Shown here: positions 37,932 through 45,810 of the stretch, piece after piece | How positions within the stretch are numbered: the first letter of the stretch is position 1 | Layout of the letters: each line of letters starts with the position of its first letter | Source of the DNA: Rhodobacter sp. | Lineage (GTDB): Bacteria; Pseudomonadota; Alphaproteobacteria; Rhodobacterales; Rhodobacteraceae | Assembly (NCBI GenBank): GCA_027484145.1 | Contig: JAIXUH010000039.1 | Coordinates: forward strand, 62,001-126,000 | Reading direction: 5' to 3' | Length of the DNA: 64,000 nucleotides | Program-made: the position numbers and the translations under genes | Notes under the pieces: generated by a model | Seen by the model: the letters and a program-made list of their open reading frames with translations, nothing else | Database searches by the model: none | Told to the model about the DNA's origin: nothing

Positions 37932-38834
37932 TCACACAGGCGAAGGTGGAAGCGAGGTTGCCACATCGACAAAGGCGCGCAGTTGCGGGCTGTGGTTGTG
38001 CCGTTTCCAGACAAGTGCCGTGCGGCTGCGAAACGACGGATGCATGATCTGCCGCACCTCGACGTTGCGCCCTAGGAACCCGATCAGGCTTTCGGGATAT
38101 ATGGTAACCCCAAGGCCCGCCGCGACCAGCCCGATCAGGGCCAGCGTATTTGACGCCTCAAGCACCACGTTCAGGGCCACGCCTTCGCCATTGAACAGGT
38201 CATTCAGCCGCCAGCGATATTCATCCCATTCGCGCATGTCGCCCAAGATAACGGGCTGATCGACAAGGTCGGCAGGGGTGATCGTGGCGCGGTGCAGCAA
38301 GGCATGGTTGCGCGGCGTGACCACATAGAGGGGTTCGGTCGACAGGATCACGCTGTGATAATCGGGGTGGTCGAACGGGCCAATAAGATAGCCTGCGTCA
38401 ATCTCATCATTCGCAAGTGCCAGTTTCTGGCCCTGCGTGCGGATATAGGTCAGCGCCACATCTATATGAGGATGGCTGCGGCGAAACCGGGCGATGGCAG
38501 TCGGCATCAGTTCGGTTGCGGCAAAGGCCATATAGGCCACGCGCAACAGCCCCGCCTTGCCCTGCGAGATTCGTCGGGCGGCGGTCACGGCCTCGGCATA
38601 GCGCAAAAGCAGATGGGCGTTGTCGCGATAGAACGACTGCCCCGCCTGTGTCAGCACCACTTCGCGCGTTGTGCGTTCCAGCAGCGTAAAGCCCAGCAGA
38701 TGTTCCAGCTTCTGGATGCGGCGGGTCAGAGCGGACTGGTCAAGGTTCAGCCGGTCGGCGGCGCGGCGGAAATTCAGCTCTTCCGCCACGGTCAGAAAGG
38801 ATTGGACCAGATCAAGGCCGGGGCTTGGGTGCAT
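37932..38834 (-). CDS. LysR-family transcriptional regulator
   Basis: A 300-residue LTTR with helix-turn-helix FRRAADRLNLDQSALTRRI at residues 22-40 and an effector domain (LLRVAYMAFAATELMPTAI). It is divergent from the amidase-hyuA-hyuB operon and upstream of the acyl-CoA dehydrogenase/CoA-transferase operon. A perfect inverted repeat of LysR-box shape lies 14 bases upstream of its start, so it probably regulates itself and the divergent genes. Confidence 0.9.
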   Translation of the reverse strand: MHPSPGLDLVQSFLTVAEELNFRRAADRLNLDQSALTRRIQKLEHLLGFTLLERTTREVVLTQAGQSFYRDNAHLLLRYAEAVTAARRISQGKAGLLRVAYMAFAATELMPTAIARFRRSHPHIDVALTYIRTQGQKLALANDEIDAGYLIGPFDHPDYHSVILSTEPLYVVTPRNHALLHRATITPADLVDQPVILGDMREWDEYRWRLNDLFNGEGVALNVVLEASNTLALIGLVAAGLGVTIYPESLIGFLGRNVEVRQIMHPSFRSRTALVWKRHNHSPQLRAFVDVATSLPPSPV

Positions 38835-38847
38835 GATGCCCTTTTGG

Positions 38848-38868
38848 TTGATGCGTTTGGTGCATCAA
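38848..38868. promoter_or_regulatory. LysR-type operator (perfect 7-7-7 inverted repeat)
   Basis: TTGATGC, seven bases, then GCATCAA: a perfect dyad containing the T-N11-A core of LysR-family binding sites. It lies in the 154-bp gap between the LysR gene and the divergent isochorismatase-type hydrolase, close to the LysR start as expected for autoregulation. Confidence 0.7.
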
Positions 38869-38988
38869 TGATTGCTGACATGGCAATTCCACTGCGTCAA
38901 TCCGGGTGTGATGATCCGGGAAAGGCCAGCACTTCAGCCTTGGTATCATCATTGCGGGCCTTGCCCTGCCGACAAAAGGACACTTTGA

Positions 38989-39711
38989 ATGAGCGACGTT
39001 GACGCAAAAGAACTGGATCGCCTGCTGCAGCAAGCCTTCGACACCGCCAGCAAACTATATCAGGAACGCGGCTTTCAGCGCCGGGTCGGGTTCGGCAAGC
39101 GCCCGGCGCTGGTCAGCGTCGATCTGGCCAATGCCTGGACGCGGCCAGGAAATCCGTTCACCTGTGATCAGGAAAAGATGGATAACGAGATTATCCCCGG
39201 CATGCAGAAACTGCTCAAGGCGTTTCGCGCCGCGGGGTTGCCTGTCATTCATGTGACCACGGCTTACGAGATCACAGACCGCAATGCCGAGTTCACGGAT
39301 ATGGGCTTGTGGCACAACAAGATTCCGGTTGATGTGGTCAACCTGAAGGACACGAACCTGTGGGCAATTGACAGCCGCATCGCACCGATTGAAGGCGAAT
39401 ACACGCTGCTGAAAAAGCGCGCGTCTGCGTTTCACGGCACGGAACTGGGGGGCATCCTGCGGGCGGGTGGGGTGGATACCATTCTGGTTACGGGGGTGAC
39501 GGCCTGTGCCTGTGTGCGCCAGACGGTCTGCGACGGGCTGGCCGATGGCTTCCGACCGATTGCCGTGCGCGATTGCATCGGTGACCGCGTTCCGGGCGCT
39601 GTGGCGTGGAACCTGTTCGACATCGACGCCAAGTTTGGTGATGTCCACAGCTCGGATGAATGCGTGGCATACATCAATGGCTTGGCAAAGGCCTCACTCG
39701 CGGCGGAATAA
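38989..39711 (+). CDS. Isochorismatase-family amidohydrolase (N-carbamoylsarcosine amidase-like)
   Basis: A 240-residue cysteine hydrolase. The catalytic triad of the family can be read: D45 in LVSVDLANAW, K142 in LLKKRASAFHGT and C175 in VTACACVRQTV. The extended N-terminus and the VDLANAWTRPGNPFT block are like N-carbamoylsarcosine amidohydrolase. It stands directly before hyuA-hyuB, as expected for a route where ATP-dependent N-methylhydantoinase yields an N-carbamoyl amino acid that this enzyme splits to amine, CO2 and NH3. Maleamate or ureidoacrylate amidohydrolase are alternatives. Confidence 0.87.
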   Translation: MSDVDAKELDRLLQQAFDTASKLYQERGFQRRVGFGKRPALVSVDLANAWTRPGNPFTCDQEKMDNEIIPGMQKLLKAFRAAGLPVIHVTTAYEITDRNAEFTDMGLWHNKIPVDVVNLKDTNLWAIDSRIAPIEGEYTLLKKRASAFHGTELGGILRAGGVDTILVTGVTACACVRQTVCDGLADGFRPIAVRDCIGDRVPGAVAWNLFDIDAKFGDVHSSDECVAYINGLAKASLAAE

Positions 39712-39786
39712 GCCGAACCTTGGGGCTGGGCCACAGGTCCGGCCCCGGTGCTGCACATGCAACTGGCGGGCGACGGGGACAGGGTA

Positions 39787-41865
39787 ATGGCAAGAATTGG
39801 CGTCGATGTGGGCGGGACGAACACCGATCTGGTGCTGGAATGTGCAAAGGGCGTCTTTTACCACAAAGTGCCGACGACCCTGAAAAATCAGTCCATCGGG
39901 GTGGTTGACGGCGTGCGTGGCATCTGCCGCATTGCGGGTATCGACACGGCCGAGGTTGAGACCATCGTGCACGGCACGACAACCGCCACGAACATCACCA
40001 TCGAGCATAACGGTGCCGAGTGCGGGATGCTGACGACCGAAGGCTTCCGCGACATTCTGCATATCGGGCGGCACAAACGGCCCTATAACTTCAGCCTGCA
40101 CTTCGATGTTCCGTGGCAAAGCCAGCCGTTGGTCAAGCGGCGCAACCGGATCGGCATTCCCGAACGCATTCTGCCGCCGACGGGTGCCATCGATATTCCG
40201 CTGGACGAAGATGCTGTGCGGGCCGCGTGTGCCCTGTTCCGCAAGCGCGGCATCACGTCGATTGTCATCGGCTTTATGTTCGCCTTTCTGAATGATGCCC
40301 ACGAACGCCGCGCCAAAGAGATCGTGCAAGAAGAGATCCCGGGCGCCTACATCACCCTGTCGACCGAAGTGGCGAATGTGATGCGGGAATATGAACGCTT
40401 TTCGACTGCCGCCATGAATTCCTATGTGGGGCCGAAAACGGCGTTCTATCTGCGCGATCTGGAGGCGCGTCTGCGCGAGGCGGGCGTTGCCTCCAAACTG
40501 CGGATCATGCAGTCGAATGGCGGGCTTTCCACGGTCGAGGCCTGCGCGCGCCGCCCGGTTCGCATTCTGATGTCGGGCCCGGCGGGTGGTGTCATCGGCG
40601 GTGCCGCCGAAGGGGCGATGACGGGTGTCAACAGCCTGATTACCGTCGATATCGGCGGCACCTCGGCAGATATTTCGACCATTCCCAACGGTCTGATCAA
40701 GATCATGAATCCGCGGGAAACCTATGTTGCTGGCCAGCCGGTGCTGACCCCGATGATTGATCTGGTCACAATCGGCGCGGGTGGCGGTTCGGTGGCCTAT
40801 ATCGATCAGGCGGGTGGCTTTCATGTGGGGCCGCGTTCTGCGGGGTCTGAACCGGGGCCTGCCTGCTATGGCCGCGGCGGAACCGAACCAACAGTAACCG
40901 ACGCCCAGATCGTGCTGGGGCGGTTGGACCCGGACATGGCCCTTGGCGGCGATCTGAAACTGGATGCTGCCCTGTCGTGGGCGGCGATCGAGGAAAAGAT
41001 TGCCCGCCCACTTGGACTGACGGTGATCGAGGCGGCGCTTGGGATCATTCGCATCATCAACAACAACATGGTGCTTGCCATCCGCTCGAACTCTGTCGCG
41101 CGCGGCATCGATCCGCGCGATTTCTCGATCATGCCATTCGGGGGGGCGGGTCCGCTGCATGGCGTGGCTTTGGCCGAGGCGATGGCCGCCAAGGATGTGA
41201 TTGTGCCCGTTGCGCCGGGGATCACGGCGGCGGTGGGTCTGCTAAAAACCGACCTGCGCTATGAACATACGGAATCGGTGATTGTGGAACTGACCCATGC
41301 TGATGCGGCGGGCATTGCGCGCATCAATGCGGCGGCGGCCACGCTTCAGGCGCATGTGCGGGCGGAACTGGACAGTGACGGCATCCCCCCGGCGCAGCAA
41401 TCGGTGACGCTGGTGGCCGAATGTCGCTATCACGGTCAGGGGTTCGAGTTGCGCGCGCAGATGCCGGATGGCGCGGTGACAGCCGATAACCTGCGCGGTG
41501 TGATCGACAGTTTCCACGACCAGCATCATCTGGATTACGGCTACAGCTATCGCACAGCCGAGGTTGAGTTGATCACCCTGCGCGCCATCGGCAAGGCCAG
41601 CATTCCGCGCATCGAGATCCCGCGTGTGGGCGTAGCGGATGGCACCCCGCCCACGCGCGCCCTGATGTTCACCCGGCCCACAACCTTTGACGACGGGCGC
41701 ACGCTGGATACCCCGCGTTTTGACCGCACCCGCCTGCTGTGTGGCGACCGGATCGAAGGCCCCGCCATCCTGCACCAGCACAACGCGACCACGCTGATCC
41801 CGCCCGGCTATGTCGCCGAAACGCTGGAATACGGCAACACCCGCATCCGCGCCATTGGCGCCTGA
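39787..41865 (+). CDS. hyuA: Hydantoinase/oxoprolinase family protein, subunit A (copy 2)
   Basis: A 692-residue HyuA-type ATPase subunit with ARIGVDVGGTNTDLVLE, TVDIGGTSADIST and GPACYGRGGTEPTVTDAQ. By eye it is clearly closer to copy 1 (29481) than to copy 3 (47571), with many identical blocks. Start 39787 is the family start; 13 upstream in-frame codons lack a ribosome site. Downstream, hyuB copy 2 begins after 18 bases. The upstream amidase makes hydantoin-type substrates (creatinine/N-methylhydantoin-like) the best guess for this copy. Confidence 0.92.
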   Translation: MARIGVDVGGTNTDLVLECAKGVFYHKVPTTLKNQSIGVVDGVRGICRIAGIDTAEVETIVHGTTTATNITIEHNGAECGMLTTEGFRDILHIGRHKRPYNFSLHFDVPWQSQPLVKRRNRIGIPERILPPTGAIDIPLDEDAVRAACALFRKRGITSIVIGFMFAFLNDAHERRAKEIVQEEIPGAYITLSTEVANVMREYERFSTAAMNSYVGPKTAFYLRDLEARLREAGVASKLRIMQSNGGLSTVEACARRPVRILMSGPAGGVIGGAAEGAMTGVNSLITVDIGGTSADISTIPNGLIKIMNPRETYVAGQPVLTPMIDLVTIGAGGGSVAYIDQAGGFHVGPRSAGSEPGPACYGRGGTEPTVTDAQIVLGRLDPDMALGGDLKLDAALSWAAIEEKIARPLGLTVIEAALGIIRIINNNMVLAIRSNSVARGIDPRDFSIMPFGGAGPLHGVALAEAMAAKDVIVPVAPGITAAVGLLKTDLRYEHTESVIVELTHADAAGIARINAAAATLQAHVRAELDSDGIPPAQQSVTLVAECRYHGQGFELRAQMPDGAVTADNLRGVIDSFHDQHHLDYGYSYRTAEVELITLRAIGKASIPRIEIPRVGVADGTPPTRALMFTRPTTFDDGRTLDTPRFDRTRLLCGDRIEGPAILHQHNATTLIPPGYVAETLEYGNTRIRAIGA

Positions 41866-41883
41866 CGTCAGGGAATACAGACC

Positions 41884-43668
41884 ATGAACAAGGCCCATCG
41901 TGACGCCGCCATTGTTGACCCGATCACGCTGCAAGTGATCCGCGGCAGTTTTGAAACCATCGCCGAAGAGATGGGGCATGTGCTGTACCGCATGTCGTTT
42001 TCATCGATCATCCGCGAAAGCCAGGATCTGGGGGCGGGGCTGTTCGATACGGATTTCAACACCCTGTGCGAGTCTGAATCGACGCCCATGCACAGTGGCT
42101 CTATCCCCGGGTATCTGCGCGGCATCGCTCAGACACTGGAGGATGACGAATGGTATGAGGGTGATGTTGTCGTGCACAACCACCCCTATTACGGCGCATC
42201 GCATACGCCGGATCTGGCCATCGTCGTGCCGGTCTATTTTCAGGGTCGCTTGGTGGGGTATGCCGGGAATACCGCGCACCATGTTGATATCGGGGCCGCC
42301 ACGCCGGGGCTGATCATCGACGTGCCGGATGTGTTTGCCGAAGGCATGCTGTTCGCCGGAACCAAGCTTTACCGCAAGGGCGAACCGAACCGCGCCATGT
42401 GGAACTACATCCGCCGCAACAGTCGCGCGGCGGGGCAGTTGGTCTCGGATATCGAGGCGCAGGTCGCCTCGGCCCGCCTTGGGGCAAGGCGGTTTGTCGA
42501 ATTGCTTGAGAAATACGGCGAAGTGACGGTGTTCACCGCGTCGCGGATGCTGATGGATTATGCCGAGCGGATCACCCGTCAGCGCATTTCAGAGATTCCG
42601 GATGGAGATTACACTGCGGAAGGCTGGCTGGATGACGACGGGCGCAACCGGGATAGGCCGCTGAAGGTCAAGGTGACCCTGCGGGTGCGCGGCGATGAGG
42701 TTGAGGTTGATCTGACGGGGTCGGCTGACCAGACGCCCACCGCCTATAACGTGCCGTTCGAAGGGTCGACCAAGGTGGCTGCCTATGCCGCCTTTCGCAA
42801 ACTGTTGTTGGATGCGGCCACGACCGATACGCGCGTGCCGTCGAATGAAGGGTCGTTCCGCCCCATCAAGGTGACGGCACCCTTGGGGTCGATCTTCAAC
42901 CCTAAGGCCCCGGCATCCGCCGAGGCGCGCTTTACCCAGTGCAACCGGATGATTGACCTGATCATCCGCGCACTTGCCCCCGTGATGCCGGAAAAGATCA
43001 TCGCGGGGTCGTCGGCTTCGATCAGTTTTGCCGCCTATTCAGGTGTGCGGCCTTCGGGCGACTATTGGGTGTTTCTGGAGGTGAACGAGGGGGCCTATGG
43101 TGGGCGGCCACGGTCTGACGGGCCCGACAGCATTGACAACCTGATGGCCAACACCCGCAACAACCCGCTGGAAGATCTGGCGATGCATATCCCCATGATC
43201 TGTGACCGGTATGAATTGCGCGATGATGTGCCGCCCGGGGCGGGGGCCTTTCGTGGCGGAATCGGGGTGGTCAAGTCGCAGCGGGTTCTGACCCCGGCCT
43301 TTATCACCCACGAATCCGAACGGCACACCGAGGCGCCTTGGGGCATCTTTGGCGGGCATGACGGGGCGGTGGGCCGCTGTACCATCACCAACCGCAACCG
43401 CCCCGGTGAGGTGCGGGACATGTATTCCAAGTTCTCTGGGCTGGAGGTGGTGGCCGATGATGTCATGACCTATTACAGCCCGAATGGCGGTGGCTATGGC
43501 AACCCGCTGGACCGGCCGGCGCAAAAGGTGCTGGAAGACGTGCTTGACGGCTTTTGCACGGTGGCACAGGCCCGCACTGCCTATGGCGTGCTTGTCGACC
43601 CCGAGGCAGAGACCGTTGACATGGCCGCGACCGAGGCGTTGCGTCAGCAGATGCGTTCAGTTGGCTGA
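41884..43668 (+). CDS. hyuB: Hydantoinase B/oxoprolinase family protein (copy 2)
   Basis: A 594-residue HyuB. DPITLQVIRGSFETIAEEMG opens the family domain, followed by VLYRMSFSSIIRESQDLGAG and GDVVVHNHPYYGASHTPDLA, nearly the same as copy 1. The C-terminal SPNGGGYGNPLDRP is conserved. It forms the catalytic pair with the preceding hyuA. A MaoC-type dehydratase gene follows on the same strand. Confidence 0.92.
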   Translation: MNKAHRDAAIVDPITLQVIRGSFETIAEEMGHVLYRMSFSSIIRESQDLGAGLFDTDFNTLCESESTPMHSGSIPGYLRGIAQTLEDDEWYEGDVVVHNHPYYGASHTPDLAIVVPVYFQGRLVGYAGNTAHHVDIGAATPGLIIDVPDVFAEGMLFAGTKLYRKGEPNRAMWNYIRRNSRAAGQLVSDIEAQVASARLGARRFVELLEKYGEVTVFTASRMLMDYAERITRQRISEIPDGDYTAEGWLDDDGRNRDRPLKVKVTLRVRGDEVEVDLTGSADQTPTAYNVPFEGSTKVAAYAAFRKLLLDAATTDTRVPSNEGSFRPIKVTAPLGSIFNPKAPASAEARFTQCNRMIDLIIRALAPVMPEKIIAGSSASISFAAYSGVRPSGDYWVFLEVNEGAYGGRPRSDGPDSIDNLMANTRNNPLEDLAMHIPMICDRYELRDDVPPGAGAFRGGIGVVKSQRVLTPAFITHESERHTEAPWGIFGGHDGAVGRCTITNRNRPGEVRDMYSKFSGLEVVADDVMTYYSPNGGGYGNPLDRPAQKVLEDVLDGFCTVAQARTAYGVLVDPEAETVDMAATEALRQQMRSVG

Positions 43669-43752
43669 ACCTGCCGCGCAGGCGTCGCAATTCAGGTTGC
43701 GGGACAACACCCGGGGCGGCTAGGGATTGGCGGCAGACAGGGGTTGGCGCAG

Positions 43753-44595
43753 ATGAAAGATGAAACGGACGACAGCCCAGAGGCGTGGATCGGGCGCAGC
43801 CGTCAGCGCCTTGATGTGGTCACGCCCCGGCTGATCGAACAGTTTCGCGCCACCTTGGCCGAGACTCTGGCGCCCGCCGATGTGCCGCTTGGCCTGTTCT
43901 GGGCGCTTGGCCCCGAGGCGCTGCCCCCCGCGGACCTTGGCCGCGATGGCCACCCGCATCTGGGCCTGATCCTGCCGCGCCTGCCATTGCCACGGCGCAT
44001 GTGGGCGGGTGGCGAGGTTGAGTTTCCCGGCGCCCTGCGGATCGGCGATGCCGTGCGCCGCGACAGCCGGGTCGAGGCGATCACCTTCAAAACCGGATCG
44101 ACCGGGCCATTGGGGTTCGTGTCCGTGCGGCATGATTATCTGGTGGACGGGCAACTGCAGGTCACCGAACGGCAGGATCTGGTTTACCGTGAAGACCCGG
44201 TGCCGGGCGCGCGGCAGCCTGTGGCCCCGGCCGCCGCTGACCTTGGCCCGCCCTTGGCGGGTCTGACCCTGTTTCCGGACCCGGTCTTGCTGTTCCGGTA
44301 TTCGGCCATCACCTTCAACGGGCACCGCATCCACTATGACCGCAGCTATGCGACCGAGGTTGAGGGATATGATGATCTGGTGGTGCATGGCCCCATGCAG
44401 GCAACCCTCATGCTGAACGTGGCCGCGATGGCCATGGGGCGGTGCCCGCAACGGTTCAGCTATCGCGGCGTGTCGCCGCTGACCTGCGGCAAGAAGATCA
44501 GGGTCGAGGCGCATGAAGGTGCGGACGGCGGTTTGTCGCTGCGCGTGTCACATGACGGCGGTGCTGTCACGATGATTGGCACCGCGCATCTGTGA
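43753..44595 (+). CDS. MaoC/HTD2-type hydratase (mesaconyl-C4-CoA hydratase-like)
   Basis: A 280-residue double-hotdog protein. The C-terminal hotdog has the hydratase signature FNGHRIHYDRSYATEVEGY followed by LVVHGPMQATLM, as in mesaconyl-C4-CoA hydratases and fungal-type FAS1-like dehydratases. Start at ATG 43753; a TTG at 43744 is less likely. It is the last gene of the amidase-hyuA-hyuB operon and convergent with an AraC gene. With the CoA-transferase and acyl-CoA dehydrogenase nearby it could hydrate the enoyl-CoA they make. Confidence 0.85.
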   Translation: MKDETDDSPEAWIGRSRQRLDVVTPRLIEQFRATLAETLAPADVPLGLFWALGPEALPPADLGRDGHPHLGLILPRLPLPRRMWAGGEVEFPGALRIGDAVRRDSRVEAITFKTGSTGPLGFVSVRHDYLVDGQLQVTERQDLVYREDPVPGARQPVAPAAADLGPPLAGLTLFPDPVLLFRYSAITFNGHRIHYDRSYATEVEGYDDLVVHGPMQATLMLNVAAMAMGRCPQRFSYRGVSPLTCGKKIRVEAHEGADGGLSLRVSHDGGAVTMIGTAHL

Positions 44596-44601
44596 CATGC
44601 G

Positions 44602-45597
44602 TCAGGAATGCAGCTGCGAAGCCCGCGACTGCTGGGCGCGATAGCTGGTTGGCGTTTGGCCAAACATCGCCTTGAACAGCCGCGAGAACTGCGCCTGATC
44701 GGAAAAGCCAAAGCGATAGGCCACGTCAGACATCGGCCCCGGATTGGGCAACTGCAACAGGTCACGCGCCGCGATCAGGCGCTGTTCGCGGATGAACTGC
44801 GCCACGGTGCTGTTCACGTCGGCAAAAACTTCGTGCAGGTAGCGCTTTGAAATGCCGCAGGTATCGGCCACCATTCCGGGCGACAGATCCGGGTGTGACA
44901 GGTTGCGGCGGATCACGTCTTCGGCCCGCCGCAGATGCGCCGCCCGTACCGCCGATCCGGCCCCCGGCCCGCTGTCGGAATTGCGGTCAAGGCACAAGGC
45001 CAGCAACTCGATCAGGTGCCGCCCCAGAACCGTGCCGCCTTGATCTGGCGTGATTTGTTCCACTTGCTGCGCCATCGTCGTGAAAAGGCCGCCCAGACCA
45101 CTCTGCCCGTCAAACACGATCGCACAGAACCTGTCCGGGTTTCGCAGCTTTTCCGCAAGCAAGGGCTTTGCGACCTTCAGCACGCACAGATCATTCGCCG
45201 CCGCATAAGAGAACCGATAGGGTTCATCCCCGCGTTCCAGCAGAAAGCCGCCGGGATCACAGCGAACTTCTCGGCCCAGTTGCCGGAACTCGACCGGCGA
45301 CCGCAGCGGTATGGTGATCAGATACTGTTCTTCCGTGGCCCCGGTGATGTGGCGGGGCTGGCGTTCGTACTGCACAGGTTCGGTTCGCAGACGAGACAGG
45401 CCGACCTCTCCCACATTTCGCATCTCAAGGTTGCCCTGAAACCGCGCCGCATCGCGAAAGGTCAGTTGCAGGGGAAAGTACGCCTCGGCGATGACACCAT
45501 GCCAATGCTTCGCGCGGTCAGGCGCGGGAAGGCTGTCGGTGCTGTGACGCGCAACACTCACCCTGTTCTCCCTTGGCCATGCGTGCAGGCCAGACAT
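44602..45597 (-). CDS. AraC-family transcriptional regulator
   Basis: A 331-residue activator. The N-terminal half is an AraC-binding-like domain (ITIPLRSPVEFRQLGREV) of the FeaR/NphR kind. The C-terminal half has the two helix-turn-helix motifs (LSPGMVADTCGISKRYLHE and MSDVAYRFGFSDQAQFSRL). It is divergent from the hyuB-hyuA-pxp operon with a 213-bp gap and is its likely regulator. A TGTTAACTG/GAGTCAACA imperfect dyad (45605-45629) just upstream may be its site. Confidence 0.9.
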   Translation of the reverse strand: MSGLHAWPRENRVSVARHSTDSLPAPDRAKHWHGVIAEAYFPLQLTFRDAARFQGNLEMRNVGEVGLSRLRTEPVQYERQPRHITGATEEQYLITIPLRSPVEFRQLGREVRCDPGGFLLERGDEPYRFSYAAANDLCVLKVAKPLLAEKLRNPDRFCAIVFDGQSGLGGLFTTMAQQVEQITPDQGGTVLGRHLIELLALCLDRNSDSGPGAGSAVRAAHLRRAEDVIRRNLSHPDLSPGMVADTCGISKRYLHEVFADVNSTVAQFIREQRLIAARDLLQLPNPGPMSDVAYRFGFSDQAQFSRLFKAMFGQTPTSYRAQQSRASQLHS

Positions 45598-45604
45598 CAG
45601 CTTT

Positions 45605-45629
45605 TGTTAACTGCGCGCCTGAGTCAACA
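45605..45629. promoter_or_regulatory. Imperfect dyad upstream of the AraC gene, possible regulator site
   Basis: TGTTAACTG and GAGTCAACA match as inverted copies at 7 of 9 positions and lie 8 bases before the AraC start. AraC-type proteins often use direct repeats, so the assignment is weak. Confidence 0.3.
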
Positions 45630-45810
45630 GCGCCGAAGGGGGGTGTGGCAATCGAACGGGTCGAGTGCCAGCAAAGGTGCGTCCTGTGACAAAACCTTGT
45701 GCGCGCGGACGCAAGACGACCCTTCGCAAAGGGGCCAGTGTTGAACCAGCGGCCCCGCGTTCCGGGGTCTTGCACGAATTGCCCGCCGGGCACTGCAACA
45801 GGGAAACACA

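Noticed and set aside
39694-41160. A 488-codon minus-strand open frame
   Set aside because: Antisense to hyuA copy 2, with low-complexity His/Arg-rich sequence; similar shadows occur opposite the other hyu genes and opposite the biotin carboxylase.
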